Source: CAZNSX01 sp964575845 (GTDB lineage: Bacteria; UBA8248; CAZNSX01). Taken from it: a stretch of 64,000 nucleotides of DNA. The stretch covers positions 1-64,000 of the forward strand of contig CAZNSX010000003.1 in assembly GCA_964575845.1 (NCBI GenBank). Reading direction: 5' to 3'. This document shows positions 17,043-23,926 of the stretch, piece by piece; positions within the stretch are counted from its first letter, which is position 1, and each line of letters begins with the position of its first letter. Under the pieces are notes generated by a model, which was not told the DNA's origin, did no database searches, and saw nothing but the letters and a program-made list of their open reading frames with translations. The translations under genes were made by a program, and so were the position numbers.

Positions 17043-17087
17043 ACTCTAAGTGGCTGCTGAGAAAGTTGTCAAGTGATAAGGACACTT
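17043..17087 (-). promoter_or_regulatory. Candidate XRE promoter overlapping an inverted repeat
   Basis: On the minus strand a perfect TTGACA (17067-17072) is 18 bases from TAGAGT (17043-17048, four of six matches). The -35 overlaps the inverted repeat AAGTG-n7-CACTT (17071-17087), a plausible operator for the XRE protein encoded about 60 bases downstream. Confidence 0.45.
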
Positions 17088-17131
17088 TTCCAGGCATCTG
17101 AATGATATTCTTACAGGTAATGCGAAGAAAC

Positions 17132-17286
17132 TAACAATTTAATTATATCACCAATCATGGCTAGTTTCTTCATTGAAATAAATTTAACCGCAGAGAAATC
17201 GGCCATACTTTCCTGTTAGCCTAATCGGCATTTTCTCCCATAACTTTAGGGATATTTTCACCGGGAAAAAACCCCACCGTGCGGCG
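17132..17286. repeat. Diverged repeat, copy 1 of 3
   Basis: Starts at AACAATTTAATTATATCACC and ends at CCCCACCGTGCGG. It shares with copy 2, in order, TTATATCAC-AATCA, CTA-TTTC, CATACTTTCC-GT, TATTTTCT, ATAACTTT, GATATT-TTCAC and CCACCGTG. The pairing region after TTATATCAC is shorter here (TTTCTT with GAGAAA). Confidence 0.6.
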
Positions 17287-17376
17287 CCTCCCTTTAAATA
17301 TATACTATCTTCCTGCATAATGCATCAATTGAAAAAATTTTTGTCGTTATTCTAACAAAAAATAAGTATACAAACA

Positions 17377-17526
17377 AACAATTATATCACTAATCACTGC
17401 TACTTTCATCGTTCAAAAAACCATAAAACGATGAAATTGCCTATACTTTCCAGTAAGAGAAATAGGTATTTTCTGCTATAACTTTTGCGATATTCTTCAC
17501 GAGATAAAACTCCACCGTGATGCATA
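17377..17526. repeat. Diverged repeat, copy 2 of 3
   Basis: The clearest copy. It contains a perfect 10 bp inverted repeat: TTTCATCGTT (17404-17413) pairs with AACGATGAAA (17427-17436). CCTATACTTTCCAGTAAG, TATTTTCTGCTATAACTTT and CTCCACCGTG follow. The same block order occurs in copies 1 and 3. Confidence 0.65.
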
Positions 17527-17569
17527 ATGTAATTATTTGTAGACACTCTTAAAGCCACTCTAATTAAGA

Positions 17570-17735
17570 AAACATTATATTACTATCTAAATTACAATTG
17601 ACACTACTTTCATCATTCAAGTGAAGCTTGAGGGAGGATTATCACCTATACTTATCAGTAAGATTATTCGATATTTTCTCCGATAACTTCAGCAATTTTT
17701 TTCACCGGGCCAAAGGCGGCATCGAATGCGGCCTT
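17570..17735. repeat. Diverged repeat, copy 3 of 3
   Basis: Shares CACTACTTTCATC-TTCAA, CACCTATACTTATCAGTAAG, GATATTTTCTCCGATAACTTC and TTTTTCACCGGG with the other copies, with insertions near its start. In the place of copy 2's stem it has TCAAG (17617-17621 region) facing CTTGA. It ends about 110 bases before the cytochrome start. Confidence 0.55.
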
Positions 17736-17848
17736 AAGGGGGTGAAAAATTCAGGCTGGAGGCTGAGAATCAGCTATGGTAATTTGAGTTGCCTTACCAG
17801 ATAATTTGAGGTTGGTTTCTGGTAATAGTCATGGTTCTGGAGGAGTCC

Positions 17849-19099
17849 ATGCGAAAGCCCCTTGTCATCTTTGCTCTCCTGGCCCTTTTTTTCTGGCCCT
17901 GGAGGGACGCTGTCTCTCAGGAAGAGTCTGACTACGTCATAGGCGAGCGACTCTACGGGCAGTGGTGTTCCCAGTGTCATGGCCCCAGAGGCTCGGCCGA
18001 CACGCCCGCGGCACAAGCCCTGAGGCCTAGACCCACCAAGCTGTCCGACCCCGTGGTCATGGCACTTCTCAAAGATGAGGACCTATATCGCGTCATAGAT
18101 GGGGGAAGACCCGGCACCGCCATGGCCAGTTGGGGGGAGATCTTTAGCCCTGCGGAGATACGAGCCCTCATAACCCATATCAGAACTCTCGTGCCCGCCA
18201 GCAAACGCGGCCTTCCTCGGGAGAGGCTTGAAATCCTCGCCGGGAGGCGCATCTATGAGCGCTACTGCACCTCCTGCCACGGCCCAGACGGGAGGGCTCA
18301 CACCGAGCTGGCCGCCATACTCAAGCCCCGGCCCAGGAATTTCACCAGAGTTAAGAGCATGAAGGGCGAAGTTTATAGACGCTTCTTCAGCGCAGTCAAG
18401 GAGGGCATCCCGGGCACGGCCATGGCCGGCTGGGGGAAGATACTGAGTGATGCCGAAATAAACAGGGTGATGAAGTATATTCGGGAGGAATTCAGATACC
18501 AGGAGGAGCAACCTTCCCGAGGAATGCTCGTCTACCGAGAGCACTGTGCCTTGTGCCACGGTCTGGACGGTGCGGGCAACACGCCCTTAGGCCGGGTTCT
18601 GGAACCCAGGCCCCGGGACTTCACCGACCTGCGAGTCATGGCCGCCATCGAAGACACGCGGCTCATCAAGTCCATAAGAGAGGGTGTCCCGGGCACGGCC
18701 ATGGCTCCTTGGGGGAAGGTTCTGGGAGAGCGAGAGATTCTGGAGGTGGCGGCCTACATAAAGGGGTTTATCCCCCCAGAGAAGCGGGAGCTTCCTCTGG
18801 AGGAGGTTCTGCTCTTGAGCGGACGGGAGGTCTACGAGCGGAACTGTGCTCGCTGCCATGACCTGGATGGGAAAGCGGGGACCCCTTTGGGAAGGCTTCT
18901 CAACCCAAGCCCGCGGGATTTCACCGACCCCCGTAACAGGGGGCGCCTCACCGAAGACCGCATGAGGCATGCCATCCGCGAGGGAATGCCCGGCACAGCC
19001 ATGGGGGCTTGGAGCCCCACCTTGGCGGATGAGGAAATAGAGGATGTTCTCTTCTATATCAGGAAGAGCTTCCTGGGCACCAAGCAAGAGACCCCTTAG
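17849..19099 (+). CDS. Tetraheme c-type cytochrome built of four tandem cytochrome c domains
   Basis: ATG 17849 is preferred because GGAGGAG lies just before it and the resulting N-terminus is a clean signal peptide (MRKPLVIFALLALFFWPW...). The 416-residue precursor has four C-x-x-C-H sites at residues 40, 140, 233 and 333, almost exactly 100 residues apart. Each repeat carries a P-R-P-x-x-F-T/D segment, then GTAM-x-x-W, whose methionine is a likely sixth heme ligand, and a closing helix. It is therefore an exported, periplasmic class I multi-domain cytochrome. Internal repetition indicates duplication of one domain. The electron partner is unknown. The next gene encodes a cysteine-cluster protein. 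Confidence 0.92.
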   Translation: MRKPLVIFALLALFFWPWRDAVSQEESDYVIGERLYGQWCSQCHGPRGSADTPAAQALRPRPTKLSDPVVMALLKDEDLYRVIDGGRPGTAMASWGEIFSPAEIRALITHIRTLVPASKRGLPRERLEILAGRRIYERYCTSCHGPDGRAHTELAAILKPRPRNFTRVKSMKGEVYRRFFSAVKEGIPGTAMAGWGKILSDAEINRVMKYIREEFRYQEEQPSRGMLVYREHCALCHGLDGAGNTPLGRVLEPRPRDFTDLRVMAAIEDTRLIKSIREGVPGTAMAPWGKVLGEREILEVAAYIKGFIPPEKRELPLEEVLLLSGREVYERNCARCHDLDGKAGTPLGRLLNPSPRDFTDPRNRGRLTEDRMRHAIREGMPGTAMGAWSPTLADEEIEDVLFYIRKSFLGTKQETP

Positions 19100-19152
19100 G
19101 AGGCCGGTCTTCTGGGAGCCACACGGGGGAGGCACTTTGAGGGCATATTCAC

Positions 19153-19617
19153 TTGCATGAGAAAAGCTACTGGGATATCCGATCCGGCTATCTGAAAGAA
19201 CTTCTCCGCGAAGGGGTTCGCTTCCGCTGCCAGAGGTGCGGTTCCTGCTGCCGAAGGCCAGGATATGTAGCCTTGAGGAGGGCGGATATAAGGGTCGCGA
19301 GCCATTATCTCGGTCTCCCAGAGGAGTCTTTTGAAGAGAGCTTCACCCGCGCCGAGGGTGGCGTCAGAACCCTGAAGGCAACCGCGGGAGGCGATTGCCC
19401 TTTCTTCGAAAAGCTCTGCCGCCTGCATGCGGCCAAACCCTTCCAGTGCAGGAGTTGGCCCTTCTGGCCAGATAATCTGACTAATCCCGAGGACTGGGAG
19501 CGGGCCCGGCGTCTCTGCCCCGGGATAGGACGAGGACACAAGATAGGGGAGAAAAGGATAGCAGGATTCCTGCTGGAATGGTGGAGGAGCCGCAAGGACC
19601 TCTTGGGGGAGGCCTAA
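19153..19617 (+). CDS. YkgJ-family cysteine cluster protein
   Basis: A 154-residue protein of the YkgJ/UPF0153 cysteine-cluster family. Visible metal-binding pattern: CQRCGSCCRRPGYVAL at the start, CPFFEKLCRLHAAKPFQCRSWPF in the middle and a final C in RRLCPGIGRG. These proteins are thought to bind zinc or iron-sulfur; their role is not known. It begins at TTG 19153 shortly after the cytochrome gene and may share its transcript. It ends four bases into the convergent CaiB/BaiF gene (TAAATGA region), leaving no room for a terminator. Confidence 0.85.
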   Translation: MHEKSYWDIRSGYLKELLREGVRFRCQRCGSCCRRPGYVALRRADIRVASHYLGLPEESFEESFTRAEGGVRTLKATAGGDCPFFEKLCRLHAAKPFQCRSWPFWPDNLTNPEDWERARRLCPGIGRGHKIGEKRIAGFLLEWWRSRKDLLGEA

Positions 19618-20789
19618 ATGACCCCCTCTTTTCTGAGCGCGTTTATCTCTTCCTCCCCATAGCCTAGCTCCTTAAGGCTCTCCACCGTGTGCTGGCCCAG
19701 GGAGGGAGCGGGAAGGCGCATCCTGCCTGGCGTCTTGGAGAACTTGACGGGAACCCCCAGCCCCGGGCTGGAGCCTCCTTTTGGATGGGGGACCTGGGTG
19801 ACCATCCCCCTCGCCTTTACCTGGGGGTCTTCAAAAACCTCCTGGAGGTCATAAGCAGGGCCAAAGCAAACATCAACGGAGGAGAAAACCTCGAGCCACT
19901 CCTCCCGGCTCTTCCCGCGGAAAACACGCTCAAGCTCCTCTCTCACCTCCTCTCCCCGCTTCCCCGTGGCGTAAGCATGGTGGAGGAGGTCCGGGCGGTC
20001 GATCCTTCGGCAAAACTCCTCCCAGAACTGCCCTTCCAGGTTCCCAAGGGTAACGTACTTGCCGTCCCTTGTCGGATAGATGTTATAGCAGGGGTAGCCA
20101 CCGTTTAGGGCCATCCTCCCCCTCTCGCCCCTCTCGCCTGCGACCAGGTACGCGGCCGCATGGAGGGAGAGCCAGGCGATTGTACCGTCCAGCATGGAAA
20201 CATCCAGGTACTGCCCCTCTCCCGTGCGTTCCCTGGAGAGAAGGGCGGCCAGGATAGCGAAGGCCGCCATGAGGCCGCCGCCCCCTATATCCGCCGTCTG
20301 AACGCCGGGTATTATGGGAGGGCCATCTGCGGGGCCCGTTATGCCCAGAACCCCGGCATAGCCTATGTAATTTATATCGTGGCCAACCTTGTTCTTATAG
20401 GGGCCCTCCTGACCGTAGCCAGAGAGGGAGCAATAGACGAGTCGCGGGTTAAGAGGCGAGAGCTGGACGTGGCCCAAACCCAGGCGGTCCATCACTCCTG
20501 GCCTGAAACCTTCCACCAGGACATCGGCCCTGGAGGCTAGCTTCTTGAAAACCTCTACCCCCCTGGGTGACTTGAGGTTAAGGCCCAGGCTCCTCTTGTT
20601 CCGGTTATAGGCCAGATGATAAGCGCTCTCCCCGCGCTCGTCCTTTGGCTGATATTCCCTTATGTAATCCCCCCTCCGGGGCTCTTCCACCTTGAGGACA
20701 TCGGCCCCGAGGTCGGCCAGCATCATCGTGCAAAAGCCCCCTGGAAGGAGACGGGTGAGGTCGAGGATGCGCAGTCCGGTTAGGGGCAC
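19614..20789 (-). CDS. CaiB/BaiF family CoA transferase
   Basis: A 391-residue class III CoA transferase, the usual length. Signatures are GLRILDLTRLLPGGFCTMMLADLGADVLKVE at the start (nucleotide-binding end), NRNKRSLGLNLKSP, and the catalytic aspartate in QTADIGGGGLMA at about 167. Such enzymes move CoA between carboxylic acids. GTG at 20789 follows AGGAGGACC. It stands alone on this strand, facing the cytochrome/YkgJ genes. Its acid substrate cannot be told from sequence. Confidence 0.92.
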   Translation of the reverse strand: MPLTGLRILDLTRLLPGGFCTMMLADLGADVLKVEEPRRGDYIREYQPKDERGESAYHLAYNRNKRSLGLNLKSPRGVEVFKKLASRADVLVEGFRPGVMDRLGLGHVQLSPLNPRLVYCSLSGYGQEGPYKNKVGHDINYIGYAGVLGITGPADGPPIIPGVQTADIGGGGLMAAFAILAALLSRERTGEGQYLDVSMLDGTIAWLSLHAAAYLVAGERGERGRMALNGGYPCYNIYPTRDGKYVTLGNLEGQFWEEFCRRIDRPDLLHHAYATGKRGEEVREELERVFRGKSREEWLEVFSSVDVCFGPAYDLQEVFEDPQVKARGMVTQVPHPKGGSSPGLGVPVKFSKTPGRMRLPAPSLGQHTVESLKELGYGEEEINALRKEGVI

Positions 20790-21083
20790 GGCGGGTCCTC
20801 CTATGGGAAAAGTTCAAGAATGCTCTAGAATTTCTTAATACCGGAGGAAGATATCACGCTCCTCTTGATGTCGTCAACGATGTTGGGGGGTCAGTTCATC
20901 ACCGGTTTCTGAGAAGGCTATTTGAGAATAACAGTGGATATGTTATGGTCATAGGAACCTGCAGAAGGTAAAGGCTTGCGACCGCTCGGAAAATGACGCC
21001 GCCAGGGCTAACCGGCGGTTCTCACATCTCAGACGAAGAGAACACGCCATGGGAGCTATAACCTTTAAAAGGAGGAGGAAGAA
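20790..21083. other. Intergenic region between CoA transferase and second creatininase
   Basis: A 294 bp divergent spacer that should hold promoters for both neighbours. A short GC-rich inverted repeat lies near 20998-21020 (CCGCC facing GGCGG). A strong AGGAGGAGG ribosome-binding site precedes the creatininase start. No gene was recognised. Confidence 0.35.
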
Positions 21084-21857
21084 ATGCTTCTCAATGAGCT
21101 GACCTGGACCGATGTGAAGGAGCTTCTTAAAGATGACCCCGTGGTTATCGTTCCCACCGGCTCCACCGAGCAGCACGGGCCTCACTTGCCCCTCATGGTG
21201 GATATAGCCTCAGCGGATGAGGTGGCGAGGGCTGTGGGGGAGAGAACCGGAGCCCTTGTCACCCCTCCCCTTAATTTTGGCTATTCTGAGATGTGGGACA
21301 CTTTCCCCGGCACCATAAGCTTTAAGGCCGAGACCTTCAGAGCCGCTATCGCGGACATAGGCCACAGCCTCGTGAGGGCGGGCTTCAAGAAGATACTTTA
21401 CTTGAACGGCCATAACCCCAACCTCCCTTTCCTTCAGGACGTGCTCTTCACCCTTATAGACCGCTTCCAGAAGGAGGGTGTGATGATCTCGATGGGGAGC
21501 TACTTTCTCATGGCCAAGGAGGAGTGCGACAGGATAGGGGAGAACTTCCGTGACGGCACCCACGCCAATGAGTTCGAGACCTCCTTTCTCCTGCACCTGA
21601 GGCCGGAGTTAGTGAAGCTGGACCGGATAAAAGGCTGGGGGGATAGCTATGAGCTCCGCCTGATAATCTCTTTCGAGCGAGGGGCCATGACGGCCAGCCG
21701 CTGGCCTCAATCTTCGGATACCCTCCTTCAGGGGGTTTTCGGAAACCCCGAGCTAGCATCCGCCGAGCGGGGGAGGCGTTACTTTGAGGCGGTGGTGGGG
21801 CGGGTTTCTTCCTTTGTGGAAGATATGCGGAAGGGGAAGTTCGACCCTAACTTTTAA
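21084..21857 (+). CDS. Creatininase family protein (second copy)
   Basis: A 257-residue creatininase-fold amidohydrolase, shorter than the paralogue at 957-1814. Metal ligands can be placed at E29-Q-H31 in STEQHGPHLPL, D40, H110 in NGHNPN and the glutamate of HANEFETS. The fold and ligand spacing match the family; the substrate is unknown. It begins after AAAGGAGGAGGAAG, an excellent ribosome-binding site. The GrdB-like selenoprotein gene begins 13 bases after its stop, so the two form an operon and may act in one pathway on an amide- or amine-containing compound. Confidence 0.88.
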   Translation: MLLNELTWTDVKELLKDDPVVIVPTGSTEQHGPHLPLMVDIASADEVARAVGERTGALVTPPLNFGYSEMWDTFPGTISFKAETFRAAIADIGHSLVRAGFKKILYLNGHNPNLPFLQDVLFTLIDRFQKEGVMISMGSYFLMAKEECDRIGENFRDGTHANEFETSFLLHLRPELVKLDRIKGWGDSYELRLIISFERGAMTASRWPQSSDTLLQGVFGNPELASAERGRRYFEAVVGRVSSFVEDMRKGKFDPNF

Positions 21858-21870
21858 AGGAGAGGACTCG

Positions 21871-22683
21871 ATGTCACCCTTAGAATATATCCCCCTCACC
21901 CGCGAGAAATATGCTGACCGTCCTCCCTACCGGTGGAGCGAGTTTGAGAGTGCGCCCATGAGCTTCTTGGAGAAGCCCCTCTCGCAGTGCCGTCTTGCGC
22001 TTGTGAGCTCAGGAGGGGTGCATTTTAAGAGCGAGCGGATATTTGACCCCGAGCGGGATAACCTCGTATTTGCCGAGATTCCAAGGGGCATCAAGCCGGA
22101 GGAGCTCACCATAACCCATAACTACTACGACTCCACCGATGCCCGCCGCGACATAAACTGCATTTTTCCCATAGAGAGGCTGAGGGAGCTTGTGGAGGAA
22201 GGCTTCCTGGCCTCTCTTGCCGAGACCAACTACAGCTTCAACGGCCGCGTCTTCAGCAGGACTAAGCTCCTCTCGCAAATGGCTCCCTGGCTTCTCGGGA
22301 GGTTGAGGGAGGAGGAGGTTGACTGTCTCTTTCTCGTTCCCGCCTGACCGCTCTGCCATCAGTCCGTGGGGCTGATAGCGAGGTTTATAGAGGAGGCGGG
22401 CGTTCCCACCGTTAGCATGACCTCCGCCCTTGACATAACTCGGAAGGTTAAGCCCCCCCGGGCTCTTTTTCTCAATTTCCCCTTGGGCCATCAGGCTGGA
22501 AAGCCTTTTGAGCCAGAGCTTCAGAGGGAGATCGCCAAGAGAGCCCTCCTGGCCCTCGAGGAGATGAAGGAGCCGGGGGAGATTCTCATGCTTCCCTATG
22601 AGTGGCTTGAAGGGGGAGACCGGAGCTGGGAAGAGAAGGAGAGGGAAAGAATCCTCAGGCTCGGCTGGCGCGCTTCATGCTGA
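21871..22683 (+). CDS. GrdB-like glycine/sarcosine/betaine reductase selenoprotein B family protein (TGA at 22345 read as selenocysteine)
   Basis: The frame from ATG 21871 meets TGA at 22345-22347 and continues open to TGA at 22681, giving 270 residues with U159. The part before the TGA matches this family (LALVSSGGVHFKSE, TITHNYYDSTDARRDIN, IFPIERLRELVEEGFL). The part after it resumes the same family exactly (U159-P-L-C162-HQSVGLIARFIEEAG, then VPTVSMTSALDITRKV). In common homologues position 159 is cysteine, in a C-P-x-C-H motif. Family-matching sequence flanks the TGA with no shift of frame, and a SECIS-like hairpin follows. It is a U-x-x-C redox protein, cytoplasmic, coupled to a creatininase gene. 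It lacks the partner subunits (GrdA, GrdC/D) of true glycine reductase, so that activity should not be assumed. Confidence 0.88.
22345..22376 (+). promoter_or_regulatory. Candidate bacterial SECIS element downstream of UGA-159
   Basis: The UGA is at 22345-22347. Bases 22358-22365 (ATCAGTCC) pair with 22369-22376 (GGGCTGAT), eight pairs including one U-G, around a GTG loop that begins with G. The loop starts 18 bases after the UGA, inside the range known for bacterial SECIS. Opening the top pair gives a five-base loop. Read by eye; no folding energy was computed. Confidence 0.65.
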
Positions 22684-23085
22684 GGGCCCGCTTCGTTTCC
22701 AGAGCGCCTGAGTGAGCCATTTCCTCCCCCTCTCTTGGCATATCGTTTGCCGCCAAATCTCACTCGAAAATTCTGACCCCCGCCGCCTCGGGTCAGAGGG
22801 GTCGGCGGGTTTCGCGTTGAGGGTTGCAGGGATGGATAGAGAAGCCGGAAGCCCTGAACGACCGAGGGCAAGCGGCCCGAGAAGGAACTGCGTCAACGAG
22901 TGAGCCGGCTCAAGGCCCTTGCCGCGGCCGCTCGTTCCCTGGCCGAGGCGGAGGAGCTATGGATAAGGCGAGAGCCGAGACCTTCAGTTCCTCTCTCCCC
23001 TTCCTCTGAAGCCGGGCTCAAAAAACCCTTGCCTCCCCATCTCCCGGTGTGTTAAAAAAGATCCCACCTGAGCCCCTAAGCGCGG
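22684..23085. other. Intergenic region with overlapping inverted repeats
   Basis: A 402 bp spacer between the GrdB-like operon and the oxidoreductase operon. TCTGACCC (22772-22779) can pair with GGGTCAGA (22790-22797). A second, mutually exclusive pairing joins CCCGCCG (22779-22785) with CGGCGGG (22803-22809). Neither has a T-tract after it. Short open frames here have low-complexity translations and no good starts. No gene was recognised. Confidence 0.45.
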
Positions 23086-23388
23086 GTGATATCCATGTTC
23101 CTCGACCTTTACTCCAAGCACTCCGTAAGGGCCCTCTACTCAACCCCGCCGGATATCGTAAGGGAGTTCCCGGAGCTCGCTGCGCTTTTCAAGACGCGGC
23201 GCCTGGATTTCCTGCAAGACTATTTGGATAAGCTCAAAAAATTGGCTAAAATTAAGGGCTCCACGCCAGTGGACGTTGACCTCGAGCTCAAGAAGGAGGG
23301 AATGGCTATCGAGAAGAGGCGAAAGCGAGGGGAGCGGAAGCCGGTTAGGGTGGACTTCCTCTCCATGGTGGGTGAGAGTTTCCTTTAG
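23086..23388 (+). CDS. Small protein of unknown function upstream of the oxidoreductase operon
   Basis: A frame of 100 codons from GTG 23086; ATG 23095 would give 97 residues (MFLDLYSKHSVRALYSTPP...). No family was recognised. The first half looks globular and helical (FPELAALFKTRRLDFLQDYLDKLKKL). The C-terminal part is strongly basic (KRRKRGERKPVRVDF). There is no signal peptide, membrane helix or cysteine motif. It precedes the polyferredoxin by 52 bases on the same strand and could be an accessory of the oxidoreductase, but this is only by position. The ribosome-binding site is weak, so the coding call is moderate. Confidence 0.55.
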   Translation: MISMFLDLYSKHSVRALYSTPPDIVREFPELAALFKTRRLDFLQDYLDKLKKLAKIKGSTPVDVDLELKKEGMAIEKRRKRGERKPVRVDFLSMVGESFL

Positions 23389-23440
23389 GGATAAGGGCCC
23401 CGCATTGCAGGGGACCGCATCCGTAGTAAGGGGGGGCGAT

Positions 23441-23926
23441 ATGGCGAAGATGATCCAAGTCGAGCCCAAGAAGTGCATCGCGTGTAAGAATTGTGAGCTC
23501 TCATGCTCTTTCAAGCATACGGGTGAGTTCAACCCGGCCAGAGCGAGAATCCATAACCATGTCTTTCTGGAAGAGGCCATCTACATCACCTCTACCTGCT
23601 TTCAGTGCGACGACCCCTGGTGCGGGAGGGCGTGCCCCGCGGCGGCCATCTACAAAGAGCCGGATACAGGTCGAATCCTGGTTAACGAGGATAAGTGCGT
23701 GGGCTGCAAGACCTGCGTCGCCGCATGCCCCTTTGGGGCGATCGCCTATGCGGACTGGAAGGGGAAGGCGGATAAGTGCGACCACTGCGCGCCCGACTGG
23801 CCCGAGTGTGTGACCTTCTGCCCCACGGGATGCCTCTCCTACGGGGAGGAGGATGTGGCCGTTCGAGCCAAGAAGCGCTCGGTCTCTGAGAAGCTTAAAG
23901 AAGCCTACAAGGAGGTGAGATTCTGA
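23441..23926 (+). CDS. 4Fe-4S polyferredoxin of the aldehyde oxidoreductase operon
   Basis: A 161-residue DmsB/HybA-like ferredoxin starting at ATG 23441. Four cysteine groups are visible: C12/C15/C18/C22, C53/C56/C61/C65, C86/C89/C92/C96 and C113/C116/C123/C127, enough for four 4Fe-4S clusters. Its stop overlaps the start of the oxidoreductase gene (TGATG), so the two are translated together. It is the expected electron-transfer subunit linking the tungsten enzyme with the FAD protein encoded downstream. It is cytoplasmic, with no signal peptide. Confidence 0.92.
   Translation: MAKMIQVEPKKCIACKNCELSCSFKHTGEFNPARARIHNHVFLEEAIYITSTCFQCDDPWCGRACPAAAIYKEPDTGRILVNEDKCVGCKTCVAACPFGAIAYADWKGKADKCDHCAPDWPECVTFCPTGCLSYGEEDVAVRAKKRSVSEKLKEAYKEVRF

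Larger units (their letters stand above)
16987..17848. other. A+T-rich intergenic region with three diverged repeats
   Basis: An 862 bp spacer between the leftward XRE-ImmA pair and the rightward cytochrome gene, visibly much richer in A+T than the genes around it. It holds a candidate leftward promoter with an inverted repeat (17043-17087) and three copies of a roughly 150-165 bp repeat (annotated separately). No convincing protein-coding gene was seen. Short leftward frames within the repeats (a GTG-AA- start followed by about 13-25 codons) are not conserved in frame between copies. Confidence 0.6.

Noticed and set aside
17132..17735. A CRISPR array
   Set aside because: The repeats are about 150 bases, few and diverged, unlike the short identical repeats of CRISPR; no cas genes are nearby.
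22345..22347. TGA as a nonsense mutation making a pseudogene
   Set aside because: The next codons give P-L-C-H-Q-S-V-G-L-I of the GrdB-like family without frame change, and no other lesion is seen in 270 codons.
21871..22683. A true glycine or sarcosine reductase complex
   Set aside because: Partner genes grdA, grdC and grdD and the thioredoxin system usually next to them are absent from the window.
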